Origin: Saccharospirillum sp. MSK14-1
Lineage (GTDB): Bacteria; Pseudomonadota; Gammaproteobacteria; Pseudomonadales; Natronospirillaceae
Reading direction: 5' to 3'
Assembly: GCF_003054965.1 (NCBI RefSeq)
Contig: NZ_MIES01000038.1
Span: 1-64,000, forward strand
Length of the DNA: 64,000 nucleotides
The notes beneath the pieces are model-generated. The model saw only the letters and a program-made list of their open reading frames with translations. It had not been told where the DNA came from and ran no database searches. The position numbers were made by a program, and so were the translations under genes. Positions 28,006 through 37,683 of this stretch are shown piece by piece; the stretch's first letter is position 1, and each line of letters begins with the position of its first letter.

Positions 28006-30294
28006 GTGATGTTTATTGCTTCCCTGCTACCTTCTTCGCCGAGGCGCCCTTGGCGTTACCTCGCTGCTTTGTTATTCCTCCTGGGTGTCGGCACTTCAAC
28101 TCAGGCCGCGGACCTGCCTGAGCTGGATATTGATACCAAACTGGACCTGTTGTGGATTGGCATCAGCGCCGTGCTGGTGTTCTTCATGCAGGCGGGCTTT
28201 TGCCTGCTGGAAACCGGGTCGATCCGTAAAAAGAACAGTTTTAATGTCGCTGTCAAAAACATGTCCGACCTGCTGTTATCGGTCATCGGTTTTTGGATGG
28301 TCGGTTATGCGTTGATGTTTGGCAGCTCTGTTGGTGGCTGGTTTGGCAGCAGCGACTTCTTTTTCAGCGACAACCACGCTCCTTTCGACATTATGTTTTT
28401 CCTGTTCCAGATGATGTTCGCCGGTACCGCGGCCACCATCGTCTCCGGCGCCGTGGCTGAACGCATGCATTTCAGCGGCTACCTGATCATTTCGGTGGTC
28501 ATCGCGGCGCTGATTTACCCATTGGTCGGCCACTGGATCTGGAACAGCGATGGCTGGCTGGCGCAACGCGGTTTCATCGATTTCGCGGGTTCCACCGTCG
28601 TGCATTCCACCGGCGCCTGGCTGGCGTTGGCGGGCATCATTGTATTAGGCCCGCGCTTTGGTCGCTTTACCGCCGAAGGCAAAGTCAGCCCGCTGATGGG
28701 CCATGACTTGCTTCTCACCACGCTCGGCGTGTTTATTCTCTGGTTTGGCTGGTTCGGTTTTAACGGCGGCAGCGAGTTGGCGTTCGACAGCGCCGTACCG
28801 GGCATTCTGTTCAACACCACTCTGGCCGCTGCAGCTGGTGGCGCTGTCTGTCTGGTGCTGGGACGATTGATCAGCCCGGTGATTCGCATTGAGTTAATTC
28901 TGAACGGCGTGCTGGGTGGTCTGGTCGCGGTTACCGCCGGTTGTGCCGTACTGCATCCCCTGGGTGCCGTCATCATTGGCGCCACCGGAGGGTTGATCGC
29001 TCACTTTGCCAGCGAGTGCCTGCTGCGCGTCTGTAAGCTGGACGATCCGGTCAGCGCGGTGGCTGTCCACGGTTTTGCCGGTGCCTGGGGCACGCTGGCA
29101 TTGGCTTTCCTGGCACCCGTGGAGAATCTTAATCACAGCGTGATGACACAGCTGGGCGTGCAAGCACTGGGTGTCGGCGCGGTTTTGCTGTGGTCGTTGG
29201 GAACCGGCTTTATCCTCTTCCTGGCGCTGAAAGCGACCAAGATGCTGCGCGTATCCGAGGCGTTCGAAATCCAGGGACTGAATGTCTCTGAACACGGCGC
29301 ATCCAACAGTTGGTTAGACACCTTGCGCGCCATGCAGGGTGTTATTGAAAGTAAGGATCTGTCGACGCGTGTCGACGTGGAAATCGGCAGCGAAGCCGGT
29401 GAAGTGGCGGCCTGTTTCAACGCCATGATGGATCAGTTCGAAGGCAATATGCGGCGCATGGCACTGACCTCGACGGAAGTCGATAAAAGCGTTCATGCCT
29501 TGCTGGAATTCAACCAGCAAACCCGCGCCCGATTGGCCGAACAGGAAAGCAACAGTCAGGCGATCGCCGAATCGGTCCGGGCGTTGCACGATCAGTTAAA
29601 GGCAATCACCCGCCAGAGCGATGAGGTGAATACCGTATCCGATCGCGCCAGTGCAGAAATGCAGGGAACCGCCAGCACCATTGCCACCGCTGGAACCGCG
29701 GTTGAGACGATGAAAACCAGCATCAACAACGCCGCTGAACTGCTGAGCCATTTGGATCAAAGGATTGTCGATGTCGGCGACGTTACCACCATGATCAACA
29801 CCATCGCTGAACAAACCAATTTGCTGGCGTTAAACGCGGCCATCGAAGCGGCTCGCGCGGGTGACAGTGGCCGGGGGTTTGCCGTCGTCGCCGGTGAAGT
29901 TCGTGGTCTGGCCAAGCAAACTCAGGCATCTACATTACGCATCAGTGGCTTAATCGAGCAGCTGCGCGCTGACGCCGAACGGGTTAAGACCGCTATCCGT
30001 GAGGGCGTTGAACAAGCCAACAGCAGTACCGAAACCATCGACAACACCGGCCGGGCACTGCAACTGATTCACGAAGCCATCAACGGCATGAATCAGATCA
30101 GTCGCTCGGTAGCCGACACTGTCCGCATTCAGGAGCACGCCACCGAAACGATTCGCGCCAGCGTGGAACGCATTCACGATACCGCTCAGCAAACCGGTCG
30201 TGATATGACAGACCTGATCAACGACAGCAATCAGCTGGAACACGCCAGTCGGGAAATTTCACAGGCCGTGGCGCAATATCGCCTGGTGCACTGA
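28006..30294 (+). CDS. Ammonium transporter (Amt) fused to HAMP and methyl-accepting chemotaxis domain
   Basis: 762 residues in one uninterrupted frame. Residues ~45-412 are a complete Amt/Rh channel: [29 protein letters not shown], the pore twin histidines His200 ([10 protein letters not shown]) and His355 ([12 protein letters not shown]). Residues ~418-432 carry the Amt C-terminal motif [17 protein letters not shown]-like segment follows (about 437-485: [25 protein letters not shown]), then an MCP signalling domain to the end with the hairpin tip [18 protein letters not shown] at ~602-619 and [16 protein letters not shown]. This is an ammonium-sensing receptor or transceptor at the inner membrane coupling to CheA/CheW, by inference. 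No glnK lies next to it. The N-terminus (1-34) looks like a cleavable signal peptide, as in many Amt proteins. Confidence 0.92.
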   Translation: MMFIASLLPSSPRRPWRYLAALLFLLGVGTSTQAADLPELDIDTKLDLLWIGISAVLVFFMQAGFCLLETGSIRKKNSFNVAVKNMSDLLLSVIGFWMVGYALMFGSSVGGWFGSSDFFFSDNHAPFDIMFFLFQMMFAGTAATIVSGAVAERMHFSGYLIISVVIAALIYPLVGHWIWNSDGWLAQRGFIDFAGSTVVHSTGAWLALAGIIVLGPRFGRFTAEGKVSPLMGHDLLLTTLGVFILWFGWFGFNGGSELAFDSAVPGILFNTTLAAAAGGAVCLVLGRLISPVIRIELILNGVLGGLVAVTAGCAVLHPLGAVIIGATGGLIAHFASECLLRVCKLDDPVSAVAVHGFAGAWGTLALAFLAPVENLNHSVMTQLGVQALGVGAVLLWSLGTGFILFLALKATKMLRVSEAFEIQGLNVSEHGASNSWLDTLRAMQGVIESKDLSTRVDVEIGSEAGEVAACFNAMMDQFEGNMRRMALTSTEVDKSVHALLEFNQQTRARLAEQESNSQAIAESVRALHDQLKAITRQSDEVNTVSDRASAEMQGTASTIATAGTAVETMKTSINNAAELLSHLDQRIVDVGDVTTMINTIAEQTNLLALNAAIEAARAGDSGRGFAVVAGEVRGLAKQTQASTLRISGLIEQLRADAERVKTAIREGVEQANSSTETIDNTGRALQLIHEAINGMNQISRSVADTVRIQEHATETIRASVERIHDTAQQTGRDMTDLINDSNQLEHASREISQAVAQYRLVH

Positions 30295-30303
30295 TTGACC
30301 GGC

Positions 30304-30333
30304 AAAAAAATCCCGCTTAGGCGGGATTTTTTT
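30304..30333. terminator. Bidirectional terminator between Amt-MCP and GST genes
   Basis: AAAAAAATCCCGC TTAG GCGGGATTTTTTT: a 6-bp GC stem flanked by A and T runs, so it works for both the plus-strand Amt-MCP gene (stop 10 nt before) and the minus-strand GST gene. Confidence 0.9.
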
Positions 30334-30349
30334 ATGCATCGACAACCGA

Positions 30350-31027
30350 TCAGGCCGGCGTCATCGGACCGCCTTTTTCCAGCGCACGTTGATACGCCGG
30401 GCGGGCGCGCAGCCGCTCAAGATAGCGTTGAATGGCCGGATAGTCGTTCAGACCAAAACGGCTGGCGGCTGCTTCCAGTGGAAAGCTCATCTGGATATCG
30501 GCCGCGGTGAGTTTGTCACCCGCGAGCCAATCGCGGCCACCAAGCCAATCGTTCAGCACCTTCAAATGGGTGGTTACCTGAGGGCGCAGAAAGGTTTCGA
30601 CCGCCTTTTGGCTGATCATCCGCGCGATGGGCCGAATAAAAAATGGCATTTTGCCCTGCGGGATTTTACGGAACACCACCGTCATCACCATCAGCGGCAT
30701 CAACGAGCCTTCGGCGTAATGCAGCCAGTAGAGGTAATCGCTGCGCCCCGATTCGCCCGGCGCAATGCCGAGACCACAATCCGGGTTTTCCTCAACCAGG
30801 CTCTCCAAAATGGCGCCGCTTTCCGCCAGCGTTTGATCATTCAGTGTCAGCACCGGCGATTTACCCAGCGGGTGCACCTCACGCAGCTCCTTCGGAGCCA
30901 GCCAGGAGGCATTGCGGGGGTACCGCTTCACCTCATAAGACCGGCCCATCTCTTCGAGCAGCCACAACACCCGGTGCGAACGGGAGTACTCCAGATGATG
31001 AACGACCAGCGTTTCAGGGTTGGACAA
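30350..31027 (-). CDS. Glutathione S-transferase family protein
   Basis: 225 residues. Thioredoxin-like N-domain with LEYSRSHRVLWLLEE (residues 12-26), PLGKSPVLTLND and LAESGAILESLVEE (cis-Pro and the ESxAI glutathione-binding loop), then the all-helical C-domain with WLAGDKLTAADIQMSFPLEA. Substrate unknown. The start is a TTG at 31027, inside the end of tolC, with GGAGG six bases upstream; no ATG or GTG is available, and the N-terminus fits the fold from there. Confidence 0.88.
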   Translation of the reverse strand: MSNPETLVVHHLEYSRSHRVLWLLEEMGRSYEVKRYPRNASWLAPKELREVHPLGKSPVLTLNDQTLAESGAILESLVEENPDCGLGIAPGESGRSDYLYWLHYAEGSLMPLMVMTVVFRKIPQGKMPFFIRPIARMISQKAVETFLRPQVTTHLKVLNDWLGGRDWLAGDKLTAADIQMSFPLEAAASRFGLNDYPAIQRYLERLRARPAYQRALEKGGPMTPA

Positions 31028-32351
31028 GGTAAGCCTCCAGACCAGCCAGATCGGCTTCGCTCAGCTGACCCGCCGCCTCTTTCAGTTGCAGACGGTCAAA
31101 CACATAGTTGTAACGCGCATCGGCATAGGCCTGACGCGCCTGGAACAGCGCCTGTTGGGCATTGAGCACTTCAACAATGTTACGGGTGCCGACTTCATAA
31201 CCCACCTGAGTCGCTTCCAATGCACTTTCACGCGAGGCTACGACTTGCGCCTGTGCCTGGATGTTTTGCACGTCGGTTTGCACCTGATGGTAGAGGTTGG
31301 TCACCTGAACGGTAATGCCACGTTTGAGCAGTTCCAGGTTCTGTTCGGCGATGTTGTTGTTCAGGCCAGTGGTGACGATCTCGGAGGACGTCGCGCCGCC
31401 GGTATACAACGGAATGGTCAACGACAAGCCAACCGACGAGCCCAGTTTTTCGTCAAAATCAAAACCGTCCGTCGGATCATCCTGATAGCTCACCGAGGCA
31501 TTGGCACTGAGCACCGGCAGGCGATTGTTGCGACGCGCGCGCAGCTCTTTCTCACCTGAGGCCAGGCCTTGCTCGGCGGCCAGCACGTCGGGGTGATTGG
31601 CCAACGCAAAATCGATCCAATCTTGCAGCTCGCCTTCATCCGGCATTTCAACCGGCAGATCATCACCCAGTGTCAGGACAGCGTCGGGGGTTTCACCGAT
31701 CAGCACGGACAGATTCTGCAACGCCGTGCTGGCACTGTTGCGTGCCTGAATCAAGGCGACGCGGGTTTCATCCAAGGTTGCCTGAGCATCCATAACGTCG
31801 GTCACGGTGACCAGACCCACTTCATAGCGCTGTTCGGTCTGTTCGAACTGACGCTCAACCGCCGCTAACTGAGCGGCGATGGAGTCACGAGCATCCTGAG
31901 CGCGCAGCACGTTCAGGTAAGCTTCGGCGACACGCACCATCAAGTCTTGCAGCGCGGCCTCGGTTTGAATTTCGACGCGCGACGCATTCAGTTTCAAAGC
32001 GCTGTAGGCGTCAACCGCTGCCAGCGCAAACAGATTCTGCGACACACTGATGCTGGCTGAGGTCGTCTGACAGTTTTCGAAATCCGGGCTCAGCTGGTAA
32101 TCCGCACCTGCGGTCTGGGCGGTACTGCATGTGCTGCTGGTATTCCAACCGGCCTGCGCATTCACAGACGGCAGCAATCGGCTCAGGCCACTTTGCACCT
32201 GCACAGAGGCGTTTTCTTGATTGAGTCGCTGTACAGCAATTTCGGGGTCTTTATCCAACGCCTGACGGTAGACATCCATCAGGGAAACCTGAGCCCAGGC
32301 ACCGGAAGTAACAACCAGTGCCAGAGCACCAGCCAGGGTTCGTAAACGCAT
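31014..32351 (-). CDS. tolC: TolC-family outer-membrane efflux channel
   Basis: 445 residues from ATG 32351; signal peptide 1-21 (LAGALALVVTSGAWA). Two OEP repeats: SLMDVYRQALDKDPEIAVQR with VAEAYLNVLRAQD, and DWIDFALANHPDVLAAEQ with TNLYHQVQTDVQNIQAQAQV; the RNIVEVLNAQQALFQARQAY block near the C-terminus is the classic TolC motif. Divergent from nudF exactly as in E. coli (tolC | nudF-yqiB-cpdA-parE). The stop overlaps the GST start. Confidence 0.93.
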   Translation of the reverse strand: MRLRTLAGALALVVTSGAWAQVSLMDVYRQALDKDPEIAVQRLNQENASVQVQSGLSRLLPSVNAQAGWNTSSTCSTAQTAGADYQLSPDFENCQTTSASISVSQNLFALAAVDAYSALKLNASRVEIQTEAALQDLMVRVAEAYLNVLRAQDARDSIAAQLAAVERQFEQTEQRYEVGLVTVTDVMDAQATLDETRVALIQARNSASTALQNLSVLIGETPDAVLTLGDDLPVEMPDEGELQDWIDFALANHPDVLAAEQGLASGEKELRARRNNRLPVLSANASVSYQDDPTDGFDFDEKLGSSVGLSLTIPLYTGGATSSEIVTTGLNNNIAEQNLELLKRGITVQVTNLYHQVQTDVQNIQAQAQVVASRESALEATQVGYEVGTRNIVEVLNAQQALFQARQAYADARYNYVFDRLQLKEAAGQLSEADLAGLEAYLVQP

Positions 32352-32634
32352 CACGCTGTCTCTTCAAAGCTAGGATGAATGGGGTGGCATCATTATGCGG
32401 ACAACCGCTTGCTTTATGCAGCTTAAGCGCCCGACTTTACGCCAATAGGTCGACATTGTGGGGGCGCCTGGCAAGGCAAAACAGCCCCAAAAGTCACGCC
32501 CTGCCCAGTATTGTAGGAAAGCGAACATCCTGCCTTATCCGCTAACGGGTGCTGTGTCATACTGCCCAACCCTGACCGCATCGCCGTATAAAACCCAGGC
32601 GTTCACTCCAACCACCGCCCGCTTTGAGGACCGC

Positions 32635-33243
32635 ATGAAACGCGATACCGACGATTTCCAGTTCCGCATCGACCAGCGCGATGCACTCTATCGAGGCTTT
32701 TACCAGATGGATCGGCTGACCATCAGCCATCAGCGCTTCAACGGCGGCGAGCAGACCATCACCCGGGAAATGATGGATCGTCTGGATGCCGTCTGCGTAT
32801 TGCTGGTCGATCTGGCACTGAATGAAGTGGTATTGATCGAACAATTCCGTGTCGGCGCCATAAAAACACCCAACCCCTGGTTGCTCGAAGTGGTGGCGGG
32901 TCTGATCGACAAAGACGAATCCCCCGAAGAGGTGGCTCGCCGTGAAGCCGTCGAAGAAGCCGGCGTTGAACTTGGGCGCCTGCACCCCATCTCGCATTAT
33001 CTGCCGTCGCCCGGCGGCAGCAACGAAAGCGTCTATCTTTATATAGCCGAAGCCGATGCCAGCGCAGCCACCGGCGTGCATGGTCTGGATGAAGAAGGTG
33101 AAGACATCCGCGTGCTGCGGGTGCCCTTTGCGCAAGCCTACGCCGCCTGCCAGGACGGCACCATCAACAACGCCGCAGCGCTCATTGCGTTGCAATGGCT
33201 GCAACTGAACGAAGCTTGGTTACGCCAACACTGGAGCCAATAA
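32635..33243 (+). CDS. nudF: ADP-ribose pyrophosphatase NudF
   Basis: 202 residues from ATG 32635, preceded by TTTGAGGACC. Nudix box GLIDKDESPEEVARREAVEEAG at about residues 96-117 (seen in parts: GLIDKDESPEEVAR, REAVEEAG) satisfies GX5EX7REUXEE. LIEQFRVGA and LPSPGGSNESVYLYIAE are typical of ADP-ribose hydrolases. Cleaves ADP-ribose to AMP and ribose 5-phosphate. First gene of the nudF-yqiB-cpdA-parE group. Confidence 0.92.
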   Translation: MKRDTDDFQFRIDQRDALYRGFYQMDRLTISHQRFNGGEQTITREMMDRLDAVCVLLVDLALNEVVLIEQFRVGAIKTPNPWLLEVVAGLIDKDESPEEVARREAVEEAGVELGRLHPISHYLPSPGGSNESVYLYIAEADASAATGVHGLDEEGEDIRVLRVPFAQAYAACQDGTINNAAALIALQWLQLNEAWLRQHWSQ

Positions 33244-33250
33244 GGGTTTT

Positions 33251-33694
33251 ATGCCAAAACGCTACGTACCGGACCTGCCAGAACAGAATGCCCTCAGCGA
33301 GGCGAATTTTCTGCGCCTGGAAAAACTGCTGGGCGACCTGGATCAGCCCCAGTATCGGTTTCACTGGTACGGCAGCGCTGAGGCTCCGGTGCAAATGGAA
33401 GTCGCTGTTATCGAGCGTTTTAAATTCACGTCCACGCTGATTCTGACCAAATCAAACCCGGCCCTACCGGAACCGATTCAGGACATGCAATTAACCATCC
33501 GCATGTATCATGACGCGCGTATGGCCGAAGTCGTCAGTTGGGATAACGGTCGCCAGTTGTCGGGGGTGTACCCTTACCCCAACGAGCGGATGTATCAGAT
33601 TGACGAAAAAGCCCAGGCCAACTTTTATCTGGGTGAATGGCTGGCGCATTTATTACGTCACGGCATTGCGGAACCGGCTTGGACGGCGCCTTAA
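33251..33694 (+). CDS. yqiB: DUF1249 family protein YqiB
   Basis: 147 residues. Start MPKRYVPDLPEQNALSEANF, then RFHWYGS, TSTLILTKSNPALPEP, MYHDARMAEVVSWDNGRQLSG and YPYPNERMYQIDEKAQ: the DUF1249 pattern, known only as a conserved gammaproteobacterial protein of unresolved function. It keeps its conserved place between nudF and cpdA. Confidence 0.9.
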   Translation: MPKRYVPDLPEQNALSEANFLRLEKLLGDLDQPQYRFHWYGSAEAPVQMEVAVIERFKFTSTLILTKSNPALPEPIQDMQLTIRMYHDARMAEVVSWDNGRQLSGVYPYPNERMYQIDEKAQANFYLGEWLAHLLRHGIAEPAWTAP

Positions 33695-33810
33695 TAACGC
33701 TGGCTCTAAAAAAATCATGATCGAGTTAATAGTCGTTTAAACGCGGCGAGAAGGTCGCTTTTAGCACTACTTTGGTGTACAAATAACGCTCAACGAACGG
33801 ACTTCAGGCT

Positions 33811-34614
33811 TTGATTTTGACTCACCAAACTCTGAATATTGTGCAGATCACCGACCCCCATTTGCACGCCAGCCAGGACGGCACTCTGCTGGGCATGAAT
33901 ACTCAAAAAGGTCTGGATCATATTCTTGAACGCATCCAGGCCGAACAGAATCACATCGACTTAGTGCTGGCCACTGGCGACATCGCTCAAGATGGCTCGG
34001 TCGAAGCCTACCGCCGCTTTATTCAATTGATGCAGCCGCTGAACGCGCCCCTGCGCTGGACAGCGGGCAACCACGACAAAGTCGACAACATGAAAACGGC
34101 GCTTGAAGGTCACGAATCCGTTGGTCGACCGTACTACGAATTCGAAAACTGGGTGGTTATTCTGCTCGACTCCACGGTTCCGGGCAAAGTCTACGGCCGC
34201 CTTGCCGACGACCAACTGGCACTGCTCGATCAACTGCTCACCCAGCACACCGACAAACACGCTCTGGTCACCTTCCATCATCATCCTTGCCCGATGGGCA
34301 GCGTGTGGATGGACAAAATCGGCATCGACAACCCGGATGATTTGCAGGCGGTGCTGGGACGACACAACAACGTTCGCTGTCTGCTCTGGGGTCATGTGCA
34401 TCAGGCCAGCGATCGCATGATCAATAACATTCGCCATCTGTCGACGCCGTCAACCTGCGTGCAGTTCACACCGAAGTCGGATGATTTCGATGTCGACACC
34501 GCTGGCCCCGGCTACCGCTGGTTGCAGCTGCAGCCCGATGGTCAGATCGACACCGGCCTGACCCGCGTCGAAGACGTCGATTTCGAGATCGACTTCAGCA
34601 TCAAAGGCTATTAA
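33811..34614 (+). CDS. cpdA: 3',5'-cyclic-AMP phosphodiesterase CpdA
   Basis: 267 residues, calcineurin-like metallophosphoesterase. Metal ligands are in order: TDPHLHA, LATGDIAQDG, TAGNHDKVDN, FHHHPCPMG and LWGHVHQA; the STCVQFTPKSDDFDVD block is specific for CpdA. The frame opens after a stop at 33784 and offers no ATG or GTG before the first metal motif, so translation must begin at TTG 33811 (or 33817), with ACGGA nine bases upstream. In E. coli yqiA lies between cpdA and parE; here it does not, and a YqiA-like gene is found at 46628. Confidence 0.92.
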   Translation: MILTHQTLNIVQITDPHLHASQDGTLLGMNTQKGLDHILERIQAEQNHIDLVLATGDIAQDGSVEAYRRFIQLMQPLNAPLRWTAGNHDKVDNMKTALEGHESVGRPYYEFENWVVILLDSTVPGKVYGRLADDQLALLDQLLTQHTDKHALVTFHHHPCPMGSVWMDKIGIDNPDDLQAVLGRHNNVRCLLWGHVHQASDRMINNIRHLSTPSTCVQFTPKSDDFDVDTAGPGYRWLQLQPDGQIDTGLTRVEDVDFEIDFSIKGY

Positions 34615-34735
34615 GCCTATCTAACTGCCTGAAATTTCAGCCGAAACTCGACGCCGGCGGCGTCGGGGCAGTATCCTTGAGCCTATTCAACCCGGCCCAG
34701 CGCCGAACCCGTTTTTGCACGAGGCAAACCGCAAC

Positions 34736-36631
34736 ATGAGTCAGAGCAGTTATTCGGCCGATGCCATCGAGGTACTCAGTGGTCTCGACCCGGTGCGCAA
34801 GCGCCCGGGCATGTACACCGATACCAGCCGCCCCAACCACCTGGCCCAGGAAGTCATCGACAACTCGGTCGACGAAGCCATCGGTGGTTATGCCAACAGC
34901 ATCGAGGTGGTGCTCTATAAAGACAACTCTCTGTCGGTAGCCGACAACGGCCGCGGCATGCCGGTCGACATTCACCCCGAACACGGCGTACCGGGCATCG
35001 AGTTGATCCTCACCCGTCTGCACGCAGGTGGTAAGTTCTCTGGCAAGAACTACCAGTTCTCCGGTGGTTTGCACGGTGTGGGTGTGTCGGTGGTTAACGC
35101 CCTGTCACAACTGCTGGAAGTGGCCGTTAAGCGCAACGGCAAAATCTACCGCATGGGCTTTGCCGATGGCGAAAAAGCCTCTGAGCTGGAAGAAATCGGT
35201 ACCTGTCCCAAACGCGAGTCCGGCACCACGGTGCGTTTCCTGCCCGACCCTAAATATTTCGACAGCGGCAAATTTCTGGTCAGCCGCCTGCGTCATGTGT
35301 TGCGCGCCAAGGCCGTGCTCTGCCCGGGCTTAAGCATCACTTTCTACAACGAAGAAAAAGACGAAACCGACCACTGGTTCTATGAAGACGGACTGCGTGA
35401 CTACCTGCATTCCGCCACTGCGGTATACGACCCGCTGCCGGCCGAACCCTTCGTCGGCGCTTACAGCAGCGAAGAAGAAGCCGTCGACTGGGCCGTACAA
35501 TGGCTGCCCGATGGTGGCGAAGGCGTTCAGGAAAGTTACGTCAACCTGATTCCCACTGCGCTGGGCGGTACTCACGTCAATGGGTTACGCCAGGGCTTGC
35601 TCGATGCACTGCGTGAATTCTGCGACTACCGCGGCTTGCTGCCGCGCGGCGTCAAACTGAGCCCGGAAGACGTCTGGGACAAATGCCATTACGTGCTGTC
35701 GTACAAACTGCGCGATCCGCAGTTTTCCGGCCAGACCAAAGAACGACTGTCGTCGCGTCAGGCGTCGGCCTTTATCGCGGGTATCGTGAAAGACGCCTTC
35801 GCACTGTGGCTGAACCAGCATACGGACCTCGCGGATCAGATTGCCGAACTGGCCATCAACAACGCCCAGTCACGTCTGAAACAAGCCAAAAAAGTCGCCC
35901 GTAAAAAGGTCACACAAGGTCCGGCATTGCCCGGCAAACTGGCCGACTGCTCCGGCGTGGAAAGCGCTCGTTCCGAGTTGTTTCTGGTGGAAGGTGACTC
36001 GGCCGGCGGTTCCGCCAAGCAGGCGCGTGACCGGACTTTCCAGGCGATCATGCCGCTGCGCGGTAAAATTCTGAACACCTGGGAAGTCGACAGCAACGAA
36101 CTGCTGGCGAGCCAGGAAGTGCACGACATTGCAGTGGCATTGGGCGTCGACCCGGACACCGACAACCTCGAAGGTCTGCGCTACGGCAAAGTCTGCATCC
36201 TCGCCGACGCCGACTCCGACGGCCTGCACATCGCCACCTTGCTGTGCGCGCTGTTTGTCAAACACTTCCGCACCCTGGTCGAAAATGGCCACGTGCACGT
36301 TGCCATGCCGCCGCTGTACCGCGTCGATATCGGTAAGGAAACCTACTACGCACTGGACGATTCCGAACGCGACGGCATTCTCGATCGCATCCAGGCGGAG
36401 AAGAAAAAAGGCAAACCGCAGGTCACCCGCTTTAAAGGTCTGGGTGAAATGAACCCCATCCAGCTGCGCGAAACCACCATGGACCCGAACACCCGCCGCC
36501 TGGTGCAACTGCGCATCGACGACGCCGAAACCACCCGCGAAATCATGGACATGATGCTCGCCAAAAAACGCTCGGGCGATCGCAAAACCTGGCTGGAATC
36601 CAAGGGTAATCTGGCCGACGTGGTGAGCTGA
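34736..36631 (+). CDS. parE: DNA topoisomerase IV subunit B
   Basis: 631 residues from ATG 34736 (GAGGC upstream). GHKL ATPase motifs: VIDNSVDEAIGG, VADNGRGMPVDIHPEHG, GGKFSGKNYQFSGGLHGVG; TOPRIM domain with LVEGDSAGGSAKQARDRTFQ, PLRGKILN and DADSDGLHIATLL. GMYTDTSRPNHL and the overall length are those of ParE rather than GyrB. Partner parC is not in the window. Two stem-loops follow the stop. Confidence 0.96.
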   Translation: MSQSSYSADAIEVLSGLDPVRKRPGMYTDTSRPNHLAQEVIDNSVDEAIGGYANSIEVVLYKDNSLSVADNGRGMPVDIHPEHGVPGIELILTRLHAGGKFSGKNYQFSGGLHGVGVSVVNALSQLLEVAVKRNGKIYRMGFADGEKASELEEIGTCPKRESGTTVRFLPDPKYFDSGKFLVSRLRHVLRAKAVLCPGLSITFYNEEKDETDHWFYEDGLRDYLHSATAVYDPLPAEPFVGAYSSEEEAVDWAVQWLPDGGEGVQESYVNLIPTALGGTHVNGLRQGLLDALREFCDYRGLLPRGVKLSPEDVWDKCHYVLSYKLRDPQFSGQTKERLSSRQASAFIAGIVKDAFALWLNQHTDLADQIAELAINNAQSRLKQAKKVARKKVTQGPALPGKLADCSGVESARSELFLVEGDSAGGSAKQARDRTFQAIMPLRGKILNTWEVDSNELLASQEVHDIAVALGVDPDTDNLEGLRYGKVCILADADSDGLHIATLLCALFVKHFRTLVENGHVHVAMPPLYRVDIGKETYYALDDSERDGILDRIQAEKKKGKPQVTRFKGLGEMNPIQLRETTMDPNTRRLVQLRIDDAETTREIMDMMLAKKRSGDRKTWLESKGNLADVVS

Positions 36632-36644
36632 CGTTAGGTCGAAC

Positions 36645-36709
36645 TCAGCGACTAATATCGCTGACCGGATGGATGAGTCGCACGTCAGTCTGTGGCCGTG
36701 CGACTCATC
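36645..36709. terminator. Tandem stem-loops between parE and a convergent gene
   Basis: First hairpin TCAGCGA/TCGCTGA (36645-36651, 36658-36664). Second has perfect 13-nt arms GATGAGTCGCACG (36672-36684) and CGTGCGACTCATC (36697-36709). Neither has a T tract on the plus strand. They lie between converging genes and probably serve as transcript ends, though the perfect long arms leave room for another role. Confidence 0.55.
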
Positions 36710-36716
36710 AGCGAGC

Positions 36717-37433
36717 CTAAATATACAGGCTGATGGGAGGTGGAACGTCGTAGCGCACCTCTGCACGCAACTCCAATTGGCTGGTTAACGTCTTAGCCAC
36801 AAAACTACCGAAATAATCGACTTTTTCCGGGTTCGGGTTATAGGGCGACTTGCCAATGGCAGGCGTATTCGCCGCTAACTCACGCAACTGAACAATGTCT
36901 TGAAAGTTATCTTTGGTGAGATCAAATCGACCGAGACCATGGGTCATCATCAAGGGACCCCGGTCCTGTTCCATGGCTTTCAGAGTGCTGTCGCGCATGG
37001 CCGCTCCTTTAGCGGCAATATCGAATGTTCCGGCGAATTCTTTGATGGTATCGATGTCAAAGGCCGACAGATTCTCACCGAGGACGACCACTTCGTTGTT
37101 GGCGTCTACCGAAAGCTCCCAGTCTTGCGTCAGCATCCACGGCAATTCAAAAGCAGCCTTGGTCTCCAACGCCTCCATCGCCTTAATAAATGGCGTCGCC
37201 GTTTGGGTAACATCCTGCATCCAGGTCTGCATTGATTCGAATTGGCTGGCAAACTGCGCGGTCTTTTCGTCCGGTCCGGCACTGTAACCACTTCGGGTGA
37301 TGGTCACTGTCGAGTGTTGGGAGGGCCGTTGGCTGACCTCATCGCTGCCGGGCGATAGGGGGGTTGGTTCAAGTGGCTTTACTCTCTCAAACTGTTTGGC
37401 ATCGATCGTATAAACCGGAAAACCCAGGTCCAT
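36717..37433 (-). CDS. Protein of unknown function
   Basis: 238 residues from ATG 37433, with GAGAGGAG upstream (a strong ribosome site, which supports a real gene). No signal peptide or membrane span. The first ~60 residues are Pro/Ser/Thr-rich and probably disordered; residues ~60-235 look like a soluble, mainly helical domain (FASQFESMQTWMQDVTQTAT, ALETKAAFELPWMLTQDWEL). Ends with SLYI. It contains no Cys in the domain and no motif I recognise. Isolated between convergent parE and divergent cobU. I cannot assign a function. Confidence 0.7.
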   Translation of the reverse strand: MDLGFPVYTIDAKQFERVKPLEPTPLSPGSDEVSQRPSQHSTVTITRSGYSAGPDEKTAQFASQFESMQTWMQDVTQTATPFIKAMEALETKAAFELPWMLTQDWELSVDANNEVVVLGENLSAFDIDTIKEFAGTFDIAAKGAAMRDSTLKAMEQDRGPLMMTHGLGRFDLTKDNFQDIVQLRELAANTPAIGKSPYNPNPEKVDYFGSFVAKTLTSQLELRAEVRYDVPPPISLYI

Positions 37434-37683
37434 CGTCTTTCTCCTCTCAGTGCAGAACGACATTAGGCGCAGCATCGCAAAACGCCCTACCCTTGGTTGT
37501 TAACACGGGTCGACATCAGTCTGTCGGCAACGGGCCTTAAAACCTGACTGCCGAGGTGTCGTCTGTGTCCGAGAATGTGTCGCATCGGTCCGCCGATGAG
37601 CGTTCTTAAGGTGTGTCGGCGTATCTACAGCGTGCCCCCAACGCCTTGTGTTAGGCTGTGCGGACATTTCGGAAGCCAACTGC

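Noticed and set aside
37434..37683. Possible cobalamin riboswitch before cobU
   Set aside because: I could not find the conserved B12-box core (GCCACTG) or its flanking helices.
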